Source of the DNA: Sedimenticola selenatireducens DSM 17993
GTDB taxonomy: Bacteria > Pseudomonadota > Gammaproteobacteria > Chromatiales > Chromatiaceae
Reading direction: 5' to 3'
NCBI RefSeq assembly: GCF_000428045.1
Contig: NZ_ATZE01000027.1
Location: 1 to 64,000 of the forward strand
Length of the DNA: 64,000 bases
Below are positions 17,802-27,276 of this stretch, piece after piece. Below the pieces are notes generated by a model. That model did not search any database, was not told where the DNA came from, and saw nothing but the letters and a program-made list of their open reading frames with translations. A program made the position numbers and the translations under genes. Positions within the stretch are counted from its first letter, which is position 1; each line of letters opens with the position of its first letter.

Positions 17802-18067
17802 TCGCGCTCTTTCAGCATCACGCAATTGCCACCTGCCAGGGCGGTGCCCCCTGTTGCTGAAACATTATTTGAATCTGCCGTCTCAAGTGGGAATATAGAT
17901 ACCATATTCCGCTGGCATCTCCTTATCGTTTTCAGACCAAAGCCGAATTACAGCCGGGATAGATGCCTTGTTGTCCTTGGCGTGGCAATTTCCAGGTACG
18001 GTTCCAGCAGAATCTTGGTTATGATACCCGCTACAGGAATCCGATCGACCATGGGAGAGATTAGACC
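17802..18067. other. Intergenic region upstream of lapA
   Basis: After the hairpin no ORF of note is present. The region must hold the lapA promoter; TATGAT at about 18018-18023 is a plausible -10 box, but no good -35 box stands at the right spacing, so I do not call it. GGGAGAG just before the lapA GTG is its ribosome binding site. Confidence 0.4.
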
Positions 18068-18355
18068 GTGCGATTTCTAAAGCTGATTTTCATTCTACTG
18101 ATCATGATGATCGGCGCTGCGTTTGCAGTCATGAATGCCGAGACTGTGCGACTCAACTACTATTTCGGGGTGAAAGAACTGCCCCTGTCGGTGATACTGG
18201 TTGCGGCTGTCGGTCTGGGTGCGATACTGGGGGTGCTTGCCACGTTGAGCAGCTCGCTGAGGTTGCGCAGGGAAAATATGAGCCTCCGGCACAAGGCAAG
18301 AATTGCCCGCCAGGAAGTGAACAATCTGCGTTCGATTCCGATTAAGGACAACTGA
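18068..18355 (+). CDS. lapA: Lipopolysaccharide assembly protein A (LapA, YciS)
   Basis: A 95-residue inner-membrane protein with two hydrophobic helices (about 4-23 and 40-63) and a basic cytoplasmic tail with a short coiled coil. Motifs typical of the LapA family are AVMNAETVRLNYYFG and the Gly-rich second helix. With LapB it tunes LPS synthesis by coupling LpxC turnover by FtsH to the cell's needs. It starts at GTG and is followed by lapB after 80 bases, the standard lapA-lapB-pyrF order. Confidence 0.92.
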   Translation: MRFLKLIFILLIMMIGAAFAVMNAETVRLNYYFGVKELPLSVILVAAVGLGAILGVLATLSSSLRLRRENMSLRHKARIARQEVNNLRSIPIKDN

Positions 18356-18435
18356 AAGCATGTTACGGAAAGGGATGATACCGTTCAGTTTCTTCTGTTT
18401 TACCTTCCCCCAGCCGGTGACCCGCTGAAGCCATT

Positions 18436-19599
18436 ATGATGGAATTTTTCTGGTTACTGTTACCTGTCGCCGCCGCCTCTGGCTGGTGGGCGGCAAAGCG
18501 AAGCATCTCCCGCCAGGAGGTGACCGTTGCCGATCGCTCGCCAGGTTATTTCAGTGGTCTGAATTACCTGTTGAACGAACAACCGGATAAGGCCATTGAT
18601 GTCTTTATAAAGATGCTCGAGGTCGATAGTGATACGGTTGAAACGCATTTGGCACTGGGTAACCTGTTCAGGCGACGTGGCGAAGTTGATCGTGCCATCC
18701 GGATACATCAGAACCTGATTGCCAGGCCCATGTTGAATCGCGAGCAACGTGCCCAGGCATTGCTGGAACTGGGACAGGACTATATGAAGGCAGGCCTGTT
18801 CGATCGGGCCGAGAGCCTGTTCAATGAGCTGGGTGAGATGAACATGTTCCAGGCCCAGGCGCTGGAAAATCTGCTGACCATCTATCAACAGGAAAGGGAT
18901 TGGGATAAATGCCTGCAGGTCGCCAAGCAGTTAGGACAGCGTACCGGAAAATCCCGCCGCAAAGAGTGTGCTCACTACTACTGTGAACTGGCTGAAGAGG
19001 CGCAGTTCCGCAAGGATCTGATCAAGACGTCCCAGCTGCTGAAGAAAGCGCAGCAGTCAGATGAAGATTGTGTCAGGGCCACCATTCTGCAGGGCAAAAT
19101 CGAGGCTATGAACGGCTCACCGAAAAACGCCATTCGTACTTTGCGACAAGTGGAAAAACAGGATCCGGCCTATCTTTCGGAAGTGCTTCCCGCGATTATC
19201 GAATGCTACCGGGAACTGGGTAACCGGAAAGAACTGGTCAGGTACCTGCGAAAACTCTATGAACTCCACCAGTCGGTCAGTAGTGTCCTGGCGTTGACCG
19301 ACTTCATTCAGGAAGATGAGGGTGAAGAGGGTGCTATCCGGTTTTTAAGCAGTTATCTGCATGCCCATCCCAATCTCGAAGGTCTGGATCGTATGGTTGG
19401 CCTCTCGCTGAAGGCGGGTAAAAGCGATGGGTTGGAAAGCTTGCAGATACTGCAACAGATTCTGAATAAAATACTGGAAAGCCGTGCGGCCTATCAATGT
19501 GTCAGCTGCGGATTTAGCGCCAAGACCATGCACTGGCAGTGCCCCAGTTGCAAATCCTGGGGCAGCATTAAGCCGCGTGATGAACTCCATGAAATCTGA
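18436..19599 (+). CDS. lapB: Lipopolysaccharide assembly protein B (LapB, YciM)
   Basis: LapB is an inner-membrane-anchored TPR protein that recruits LpxC to FtsH for degradation. The 387-residue sequence has one N-terminal membrane helix (MMEFFWLLLPVAAASGWWAA), about nine TPR-like repeats (from NYLLNEQPDKAIDVFIKML onwards), and a C-terminal rubredoxin-type zinc knuckle with two Cys pairs (YQCVSCGF and WQCPSCKSWG). The length matches E. coli LapB (389). Confidence 0.96.
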   Translation: MMEFFWLLLPVAAASGWWAAKRSISRQEVTVADRSPGYFSGLNYLLNEQPDKAIDVFIKMLEVDSDTVETHLALGNLFRRRGEVDRAIRIHQNLIARPMLNREQRAQALLELGQDYMKAGLFDRAESLFNELGEMNMFQAQALENLLTIYQQERDWDKCLQVAKQLGQRTGKSRRKECAHYYCELAEEAQFRKDLIKTSQLLKKAQQSDEDCVRATILQGKIEAMNGSPKNAIRTLRQVEKQDPAYLSEVLPAIIECYRELGNRKELVRYLRKLYELHQSVSSVLALTDFIQEDEGEEGAIRFLSSYLHAHPNLEGLDRMVGLSLKAGKSDGLESLQILQQILNKILESRAAYQCVSCGFSAKTMHWQCPSCKSWGSIKPRDELHEI

Positions 19600-19651
19600 C
19601 CCCGGTTTTTCTTCACACTGAACAGATACCAGAACTCATAAGGCAGAATCC

Positions 19652-20374
19652 ATGACCGTCGTATCCAAGAATCCCCGTATTATTGTCGCACTCGATTACC
19701 CATCCGCCGCCCCGGCGTTGGACCTGGTATCCGGATTGGACCCTGCCTCCTGTCGCCTCAAGGTGGGTAAGGAGATGTTCACCCGTTTGGGTCCGGCTTT
19801 CGTCGAAAAACTGGTGGGAAAGGGCTTCGATGTATTTCTTGATCTGAAATTCCATGATATCCCCAATACCGTGGCGGCAGCTTGTGAGGCGGCGGCTGAT
19901 CTGGGTGTCTGGATGGTGAATGTGCATGCATCCGGAGGACGCAGGATGATGATGGCGGCGCGGGAGCGGCTGGAGCCGCTGACCCACCGACCACTGCTGA
20001 TTGCTGTTACCGTGTTAACCAGCCTGGGTGAGAAGGATATTGCGGAAGTCGGTTATTCAGGGGCGCCGGTGGACAACGTGATTCGCCTGGCCAGACTGAC
20101 GGCGGATTCTGGTCTTGACGGTATCGTCTGTTCGCCCCTGGAGGCGGCTGAAGTGAGGCCGCTGGTGGGGCAGGAATTTCTCCTGGTTACTCCGGGAGTG
20201 CGTCCTGCCAGCGCGGCCCAGGATGACCAGAAGCGGGTGATGACGCCACTCGATGCGCTGAACAACGGCGCGGACCTGCTGGTGATCGGTCGGCCGATCA
20301 CCGCCGCTGATGATCCCCAGGCGAGCCTCGATAGCATCCAGCGCGAAATTGCCGGCTTTACCAGCGTGCAATAG
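19652..20374 (+). CDS. pyrF: Orotidine 5'-phosphate decarboxylase
   Basis: Final step of UMP synthesis: decarboxylation of OMP. The catalytic Asp-x-Lys-x-x-Asp array is visible in [19 protein letters not shown], with the first active-site residues in IIVALDYPS and a phosphate-binding loop near the end ([29 protein letters not shown]). The 240-residue length is normal. The position after lapB is conserved in gammaproteobacteria. Confidence 0.97.
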   Translation: MTVVSKNPRIIVALDYPSAAPALDLVSGLDPASCRLKVGKEMFTRLGPAFVEKLVGKGFDVFLDLKFHDIPNTVAAACEAAADLGVWMVNVHASGGRRMMMAARERLEPLTHRPLLIAVTVLTSLGEKDIAEVGYSGAPVDNVIRLARLTADSGLDGIVCSPLEAAEVRPLVGQEFLLVTPGVRPASAAQDDQKRVMTPLDALNNGADLLVIGRPITAADDPQASLDSIQREIAGFTSVQ

Positions 20375-20468
20375 GCTTTTTTTCAATTCAGGCTCATGGG
20401 ATGAGCCTGTCGGGGGATAATATTCTGGCGACCACCGCTTCAGGCAATCGACAATCATAAACGCCCCT

Positions 20469-23400
20469 ATGCTGCATCTTCACCATAGCAATCAACTGGA
20501 ACGGCTGGCCGATCAACTGGCCGATACCCTGCGCCGCCCACTGGTTGATACGCTGGCATCCGAGACCATTGTGGTCCAGCATCCCGGCATGGGGCGCTGG
20601 CTCTCCCTGCAGCTTGCCCGGCGTCTCTCCATCTGTGCCAATATGGCGTTTCCGCTGCCCGCCGGTTTCATCTGGCAACTGCTTCGGCAACTGCTGGAGG
20701 ATGTGCCGGAAGCCGACAGTTTTAAACCCGAACTGATGCAGTGGTGGCTGTTCGAACGGTTGGTGCAACCGATGCCCGAGCAAGGTTTTGAGCCGTTGCA
20801 CCGCTACCTGGCGCGTGATGATGAAGTGACGCGGTTTCAGCTGGCCGGAGAGATTGCCAACTGTTTCGACCAGTATCTGGTCTATCGTCCTGACTGGATC
20901 GAGCATTGGCAACAGGGGCGTGATGCGATAGCCGGTGACTATTGGCAGGCGGTGCTGTGGCGTGAGCTGGTGGCTGACCGGGATGCGGAACATTGGGGCG
21001 ATCTGCAACAGCGGTTGCTGCGGGCGGTTGACGCGGGACAGATCAATCCGGATCAGCTCCCTGAGCGAATTTGCCTGTTTGCCCTGAACAGCCTGTCGCC
21101 CGGTTATCTGGAGATTCTTAATCTTGCTGCACGCTGGATCCAGATCCATCTCTTCATCCTGAATCCGGCAGAAGGCTACTGGATGGATCTGGTTTCCGAG
21201 GAGGAGCTGGGACGGCGTACCCTCGATGCCGCAGATCAGGCGCTGTATCTGGAGGTGGGCAACCCCCTGTTGGCGTCCATGGGCGGACAGGGGAGTGATT
21301 TCCTGGTATCCCTGCTGAACCATGACTCGGGCGCCACGGAAGCGTTTGTCGAACCGCCGGGGGATGGGCTGCTGCATCAACTGCAGCGAGACATCCTGCA
21401 TGCCTGTGAAATGGAGGAGCGGCAGGATGTTGCTCGGCTGGACCCGGGGGACCGGTCGCTGCAGTTCCATCTCTGCCACAGCCCGATGCGGGAGGTGCAG
21501 GTGCTGCACGACCAGTTGCTCGCCCGTTTTGCCGCGGATGAGAGTCTGCAGCCGAGTGATATCCTGGTGATGACGCCGGACATGGACAGCTATGCCCCCT
21601 ATATCGAGGCTGTCTTCGGCGAGTCGGCCGGCCACACCCATATCCCCTATACACTGTCCGATCGCAGCCGGATCACGGAGACTCCGATCGTTTCGCTGTT
21701 CCTGCAGCTGCTGGCCCTGCCCGGTGGACGCTATCCGGTGGATGAGATTTTCTCCCTGCTGGGACAGCCGCTCCTGCACCGCCGTTTTGGTCTGTCGGCG
21801 GGGGATCTTCCCCGCATCCGCCATTGGCTGGAAGCCGTGGCCATTCGCTGGGGCCGGGATGGCTCGGAACGGCTGGCGCTGGGTCTGCCTCTGACCGGGC
21901 AGAACAGTTGGCAACAGGGTCTGGACCGTCTGCTGTTGGGGTATGCACTACCCGGAAATGATGAACAACTGTTTCAGGGACTGCTCCCCTGTGCCGAGGT
22001 GGAAGGAGCAGACGCGCAGATCCTGGCGGGGTTGTACAGCTTTGTCACGGCGCTGTTTGAACTGGAGAGAGTGCTCACGGAGCCCGCTCCGCTGGCTGAT
22101 TGGGCGTCGCGATTAAATGACCTGATAGATCGTTTTTTTGATCCGGATGAGGCGGAGTCGCGACTGGTTCAGTCGCTGCGCAGCAGTATCGGCCGAATTG
22201 CCGAAACGGCCGCACTCGCAGGTTTTGCCGGGAAGATCTCGCGGGAGCTGATGATAGGACAACTGCAGGATCAGTTTGCGTCACCCTCCGGTGGACGGTT
22301 TCTCGGCGGTGGCGTCAGCTTCTGCGCCCTAACCCCGATGCGCGCCCTGCCGTTTCGGGTGATCTGCATGATTGGAATGAACGATGGCAGCTTCCCAAGG
22401 GAACGACGCCCGGTGGGATTCAATCTGCTGGCCGGCCAGCGACGCCTGGGTGATAGATCGCGGCGGGCGGATGATCGTTACCTGTTTCTGGAGACGCTGA
22501 TATCGGCCCGGGATCAGCTCTATTTCAGTTATGTCGGCCAGGATATACGGGATAACAGTTCACTGCCGCCCTCGGTCCTGTTGAGTGAGGTGATCGATTA
22601 TCTCGATGACCATTACCGTACGGAGCAGGGGGGGCTGCCCTCGCTGCAGTTGACCGTACGCCATCCACTGCAAGCCTTCAGTCCGCGCTATTTCTACCCG
22701 GATACGGGGCTGTTCAGCTATGCAGATGTCAATTGCCAGGGGGCCAAGGCCCTGTTGGCTCAGGTCACTCCACCTGTAAGGTTTATCCAACAGCCGCTGA
22801 CAGAACCGGAGGATCACTGGCGACAGGTCGAACTGATTCAATTGATCCGTTTCTATACCAATCCGGTCCGCTATCTGCTGTCGGCAAGATTGGGTATCAC
22901 CATCGCCTACGAACAGGCGGGGATGGAGAGCCGTGATCCCTTCGAACTGGACTATTTTCAGCGCAGCGAACTTTTTCAGCGTCTGGTGCAGGCGTCGATG
23001 GAGGGGGGCGCCCCGGGGCAACGGCTGCTGGTGGAACGTGCCCGGGGCACGCTGCCCCACGGCACCAGTGGCCTGGTGTTGTTCGAACGTCTGGCCGACA
23101 GCGCCCGACAATTTGCCGACCGGTTGCAGCCGCTCTATCCGGCGACGGAGACCCAAACCCTGACGGTGGATTTTTCCCACGGAAGCCTGCGCCTGATGGG
23201 GCGGCTGGAGGGGGTCTCCCATGCCGGTCTGCTCGACTATTCGCTGGAAAAAATTCCCGATCCTCAACTGCTTGCCCTGTGGATCAGGCATCTGCTGCTG
23301 AATGTCGCCGATGCAGATGCGGTGAGGCCGGTCACCCGCTGGCTCAGCCGTGAGGGGCTGGTGACCCTGCACCCCGTCGCCGATGCGGCAGAGCGTTTAG

Positions 23401-23681
23401 GGGATCTGCTGGATCTCTACTGGGAGGGTCTGCGTTGGCCGCTGCCGCTGTTTGCCCGCAGTGCACGCAGTTACGCCACGGCGTTACAGGAGGGCAAACC
23501 GCGCGAGCTCTGCCTGCAGCGGGCGCGGCAGAAGTGGTTCGGCGGCTATCAGGGGTTTGCCGAGTATGACAATCCGTACTACCGGCTCGCCTTCCCCGAT
23601 GGCGAGGTGCTGGATGAGACCTTTGAGAACTTGAGTGAGCGGGTCTTCGCGCCGCTGCTCTCGGCCATGGAGGTGAGCTGA
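20469..23681 (+). CDS. recC: Exodeoxyribonuclease V subunit gamma (RecC)
   Basis: RecC is the non-catalytic scaffold of RecBCD that splits the duplex and reads Chi. The 1070-residue protein begins MLHLHHSNQLERLADQLADT, with HPGMGRWLSLQLARRLSICA and ANMAFPLP early on, and later GVSFCALTPMRALPFRVICM and IGMNDGSFPRERRP, all typical RecC stretches. It is slightly shorter than the E. coli protein (1122). The recC-recB-recD order with almost no gaps makes a single operon; ptrA, which sits between recC and recB in enterics, is absent. Confidence 0.96.
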   Translation: MLHLHHSNQLERLADQLADTLRRPLVDTLASETIVVQHPGMGRWLSLQLARRLSICANMAFPLPAGFIWQLLRQLLEDVPEADSFKPELMQWWLFERLVQPMPEQGFEPLHRYLARDDEVTRFQLAGEIANCFDQYLVYRPDWIEHWQQGRDAIAGDYWQAVLWRELVADRDAEHWGDLQQRLLRAVDAGQINPDQLPERICLFALNSLSPGYLEILNLAARWIQIHLFILNPAEGYWMDLVSEEELGRRTLDAADQALYLEVGNPLLASMGGQGSDFLVSLLNHDSGATEAFVEPPGDGLLHQLQRDILHACEMEERQDVARLDPGDRSLQFHLCHSPMREVQVLHDQLLARFAADESLQPSDILVMTPDMDSYAPYIEAVFGESAGHTHIPYTLSDRSRITETPIVSLFLQLLALPGGRYPVDEIFSLLGQPLLHRRFGLSAGDLPRIRHWLEAVAIRWGRDGSERLALGLPLTGQNSWQQGLDRLLLGYALPGNDEQLFQGLLPCAEVEGADAQILAGLYSFVTALFELERVLTEPAPLADWASRLNDLIDRFFDPDEAESRLVQSLRSSIGRIAETAALAGFAGKISRELMIGQLQDQFASPSGGRFLGGGVSFCALTPMRALPFRVICMIGMNDGSFPRERRPVGFNLLAGQRRLGDRSRRADDRYLFLETLISARDQLYFSYVGQDIRDNSSLPPSVLLSEVIDYLDDHYRTEQGGLPSLQLTVRHPLQAFSPRYFYPDTGLFSYADVNCQGAKALLAQVTPPVRFIQQPLTEPEDHWRQVELIQLIRFYTNPVRYLLSARLGITIAYEQAGMESRDPFELDYFQRSELFQRLVQASMEGGAPGQRLLVERARGTLPHGTSGLVLFERLADSARQFADRLQPLYPATETQTLTVDFSHGSLRLMGRLEGVSHAGLLDYSLEKIPDPQLLALWIRHLLLNVADADAVRPVTRWLSREGLVTLHPVADAAERLGDLLDLYWEGLRWPLPLFARSARSYATALQEGKPRELCLQRARQKWFGGYQGFAEYDNPYYRLAFPDGEVLDETFENLSERVFAPLLSAMEVS

Positions 23682-23682
23682 T

Positions 23683-26600
23683 ATGCAACGGCTCGCCCTG
23701 TTTGAGACCCCCCTCGATGGCATGAACCTGATTGAAGCCAGTGCCGGGACGGGCAAGACCTACACCATTACCGGACTCTATATCCGACTGATACTGGAAC
23801 AGGGCCTGTCGGTGGAACAGATCCTGGTCGTCACCTATACCAAGGCGGCCACGGCCGAGTTGCGGGAGCGTATCCGCGCCCGCATGGTCGAACTCAAGCG
23901 CGCTGTCGAGTGTGGTGAGGAGGATGAGTTCCGCGCCGCCCTGATGGTCGATGCACAAACCACCGAGCTGCGGCTGCAGCGCCTGACGCTGGCCATCCTC
24001 AGCTTCGACCGGGCAGCCATCTTTACCATCCATGGCTTCTGCCAGCGGCTGTTGTCGGAAAATGCCTTTGAGAGCGGCATGCCGTTTCAGACCGAGATGC
24101 TGCTGGATGAGCGGCCCCTGGTGCAGGAAGTGGTGGATGATTTCTGGCGCAGTCGGATACAGGACATCCCGTCCGGCCTGCTCGGGTACCTGCTCGATCA
24201 GGGTATGAGTCCCGATCAACTCGCTCTCGGTTTGCGTGGTCATATCAACAAACCCTACCTGGAGATCCGCGGGCAGACCATGCCGGCCGATCTGGCCGAG
24301 CGGGAAGCGGACTTTTTCGCACGGTTTGGCGAGGCGCGCCAGCTCTGGCTGGCCCAACGTGACGGGATCGTGGCCCAGCTCAAGCAGTGCGATGGGCTGA
24401 ACAGAAATAAATATCGTCCAGCGTCCATCGATAAATGGGTGCTGGCGATGGATCTCTATCTGCAGCCCCATCCCGGGCCGCGCTTCAAGGAGCTGGAGAA
24501 GTTTGCCAGTTCCGCGCTGGCGGCTTCGCTGAAAAAGGATGGTACCGCGCCGGATCATCCCTTCTTTGATAGCTGTGAATCGCTGCTGCGCGCAATTGAT
24601 CCGCTGGACCAGCGCTATGAGCAGGCTCGTGTGGCCCTACTTGGTGAACTGATCCGCTACGTCAATGAGCAGTTGCAGATGCGTAAACAGCAATTGCGCG
24701 TTCAGTCCTACGACGATCTGCTGCTGAATCTGCAAACGGCCCTGCGCGGGGAGCGTGGCGCAGCGCTGGCGGAGAGGGTGCGCCACACTTATAGCGCGGC
24801 CCTGATCGATGAGTTTCAGGACACCGATCCGGTCCAGTACGAGTTTTTTCAGCGGCTGTTTGTACAGCAGCCTGGGGTGCTGTTTCTGGTCGGGGATCCG
24901 AAACAGGCCATCTACAGTTTTCGTGGCGCCGATATCTTTGCCTATCTGCGAGCCAGCGCCGAGGCCGGGAAACGTTACACCCTGGATGTAAACTGGCGCT
25001 CCGTGCCGCCGCTGATCGAGGCCGTCAACCGGCTGTTTGACCAGCCCCAGGGGGGGTTCCTGTTTCAGCAGATACCGTTTCAACCCTCCCGGCCGGCCGA
25101 CCGCAAGTCGGCGCGACTGATCGACCCGGCTGGTGATGCGGCCTGTTTCAGGGTCGGTTTTATCCCTGGTAAACAGAGCAAGGAGCAGGCTTCGCAGATC
25201 GCTGTCGAGTGGACCGCTCGGGAGATTGCCCGTTTGACCGGTTCGGGGCGGGACGGCACTGTCCGCCTTGGTGAGCGTCCCTTGGTCGGGGGTGATATCG
25301 CCGTGCTGGTGAGAACCCACCGGCAGGGTGAGTTGATACGCAACGCCCTGGCCGAGCGGGGGATTCACAGTGTCCAGCGTGCCCAACAGGATGTGTTCCA
25401 GACTCATGAGGCGACCGAGCTGGAACGGTTGATGCGAGCGGTGATGGAGCCACAGCGGGAGGGCCTGGTCTACGCCGCGCTGGGTAGTGATCTGCTGGGT
25501 ATGTCCGGGGATGAAATCGCCGGACTGGTCACAGATGAAGTGAAACTGACCGGCTATCTGGAGCAGTTTCAGAGCTATCATCAGCTCTGGTCGGCGCAGG
25601 GGTTTATGCGTATGTTCCGCCATCTCATGCGGGAACAGCGGGTGGCCGAGCGGTTGCTGGCACTCCCGGGCGGCGAACGGCGTATGACCAATACCCTGCA
25701 CCTGAGTGAGTTGATCCATCAGCAGGAGCGAGATACCGCCGCCGGCATGGAGGCACAGATTAACTGGCTGAGCCAGTTGCGGCAGGGGGAGCTGCCCGAG
25801 GATGAACAGCGTCAGCTGCGGCTTGAGAGTGATGACAACCTGGTGCAGATCGTCACCATCCACAAGAGCAAGGGCTTGCAGTATCCGGTGGTATTCTGTC
25901 CCTTTGTCTGGGATGGTGGCCTGCGCACGATTCGGCCGGGTGAGGCATGCCGTTTTCATGAATCCGGGCAACACGACCGGGCAGTACTGGATCTCGGTTC
26001 CCCCCAGTGGCCGGAGGCCCGACAAGCAACCCAGGCCGAAATGCTGGCGGAGAGTCTGCGACTCTTGTATGTGGCTCTGACACGGGCCGAACAGCGTTGT
26101 TACATCACCTGGGGCGAGGTGAACGGGGCCGATGCGTCACCGCTCGCCTGGCTGCTGTATCCCCCGCCGCCGCCCCTGGGCGGTGATCCGGTTGGGGAAC
26201 TGGCGGCGCATTTCCGTTCCCTGGATCAATCACAACTGTTGGTGCGCCTGCAACAGTGGGCCGACCGGCAGCCCGGCCAGGTGCGAATCACTCCCTGTGA
26301 GGTTGACCTGGCGAACCCGGAGGAGGACGCCGCCTTGTCCGCTTCGGTCCGCCAGGAGCGTTACAATACCGAGGATTTATGCGCGCAACCATTCAACCGG
26401 CAATTGAGTCGTGGCACCGCGGTGACCAGCTTCTCCGCCTTGACGGCCGGCAGTGACCACTTCGACCAGCCGGATCATGACGAACCCCTTGTACCGATTG
26501 ATGTTGCGGTTGAGCTGTCACCCATCCGCTCCCGCTTCAGCTTTCCCAAGGGCGCCAACCCCGGCAGCTGTCTGCATGCCATTTTCGAGCAGCTTGATTT

Positions 26601-27276
26601 CAATCGACACAGCCCCGATGAATTGCGCAGGCTGGTGCAGCAGCAGCTCGCCGAATACGGCATTGATCTGCAATGGCGGGCTGTGGTCTGTGAAATGGTC
26701 AATGATGTGCTTGATACCCCGCTTGAGTCGGGTCGTGAGCGATGCCTCAGGCAGCTTGGCAAGGCGCAGTGCCTGGTGGAGATGGAGTTTAACTACCCGG
26801 TGTCACGGCTGCATGCACAACGGCTGGCCGCACTGCTGATCGAACAGGGATTCGCGGTGTCGGACTCCCTGCTACAGGCGATTCACCGGCTCTCCTTTGG
26901 CGAGATCAAGGGGTACCTGAAGGGCTTTATCGATCTGATTTTTGTCGACGATGGGCGCTATCATCTGCTCGATTACAAGTCCAACTGGCTGGGTGACCAA
27001 CCGGTAGATTACGCCCAGGCCAATCTCGCCTCCGCGATGGCGCGGGACGGCTACTTTCTGCAGTACCTGCTCTATAGTGTGGCGCTACACCGTTATCTCG
27101 CGCAGCGGATTCCCGAGTATGACTATGAACGTCACTTTGGCTCTGTCTACTATCTGTTTATGCGCGGCATGTCCCCGGCAACCGGGGCGGAGTACGGTGT
27201 CTTTCGGGATCGCCCGGCAAAACGGCTGATTGAGGCACTGGATCGCTACTTTGCCGGGATAGAGGTCCGGGCATGA
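23683..27276 (+). CDS. recB: Exodeoxyribonuclease V subunit beta (RecB)
   Basis: RecB is the 3'-5' helicase and the only nuclease of RecBCD. The 1197-residue protein has Walker A (IEASAGTGKTYTITGLYIRL), helicase motif II (AALIDEFQDTDPVQYEFFQR), the GDPKQAIYSFRGAD motif III region, and later motifs IV-VI (VTIHKSKGLQYPVVFCPFVW; LRLLYVALTRAEQRCYI). The C-terminal nuclease keeps its active-site sequence (GYLKGFIDLIF and HLLDYKSNWLG) and the tail QYLLYSVALHRYL. It starts 1 base after the recC stop. Confidence 0.98.
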   Translation: MQRLALFETPLDGMNLIEASAGTGKTYTITGLYIRLILEQGLSVEQILVVTYTKAATAELRERIRARMVELKRAVECGEEDEFRAALMVDAQTTELRLQRLTLAILSFDRAAIFTIHGFCQRLLSENAFESGMPFQTEMLLDERPLVQEVVDDFWRSRIQDIPSGLLGYLLDQGMSPDQLALGLRGHINKPYLEIRGQTMPADLAEREADFFARFGEARQLWLAQRDGIVAQLKQCDGLNRNKYRPASIDKWVLAMDLYLQPHPGPRFKELEKFASSALAASLKKDGTAPDHPFFDSCESLLRAIDPLDQRYEQARVALLGELIRYVNEQLQMRKQQLRVQSYDDLLLNLQTALRGERGAALAERVRHTYSAALIDEFQDTDPVQYEFFQRLFVQQPGVLFLVGDPKQAIYSFRGADIFAYLRASAEAGKRYTLDVNWRSVPPLIEAVNRLFDQPQGGFLFQQIPFQPSRPADRKSARLIDPAGDAACFRVGFIPGKQSKEQASQIAVEWTAREIARLTGSGRDGTVRLGERPLVGGDIAVLVRTHRQGELIRNALAERGIHSVQRAQQDVFQTHEATELERLMRAVMEPQREGLVYAALGSDLLGMSGDEIAGLVTDEVKLTGYLEQFQSYHQLWSAQGFMRMFRHLMREQRVAERLLALPGGERRMTNTLHLSELIHQQERDTAAGMEAQINWLSQLRQGELPEDEQRQLRLESDDNLVQIVTIHKSKGLQYPVVFCPFVWDGGLRTIRPGEACRFHESGQHDRAVLDLGSPQWPEARQATQAEMLAESLRLLYVALTRAEQRCYITWGEVNGADASPLAWLLYPPPPPLGGDPVGELAAHFRSLDQSQLLVRLQQWADRQPGQVRITPCEVDLANPEEDAALSASVRQERYNTEDLCAQPFNRQLSRGTAVTSFSALTAGSDHFDQPDHDEPLVPIDVAVELSPIRSRFSFPKGANPGSCLHAIFEQLDFNRHSPDELRRLVQQQLAEYGIDLQWRAVVCEMVNDVLDTPLESGRERCLRQLGKAQCLVEMEFNYPVSRLHAQRLAALLIEQGFAVSDSLLQAIHRLSFGEIKGYLKGFIDLIFVDDGRYHLLDYKSNWLGDQPVDYAQANLASAMARDGYFLQYLLYSVALHRYLAQRIPEYDYERHFGSVYYLFMRGMSPATGAEYGVFRDRPAKRLIEALDRYFAGIEVRA

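Noticed and set aside
20394-21914. 506-codon ORF antisense to recC
   Set aside because: A Gln/His-rich shadow of a GC-rich gene; the sense frame is clearly RecC.
24637-26025. 462-codon ORF antisense to recB
   Set aside because: Complementary-strand artefact of a long helicase gene.
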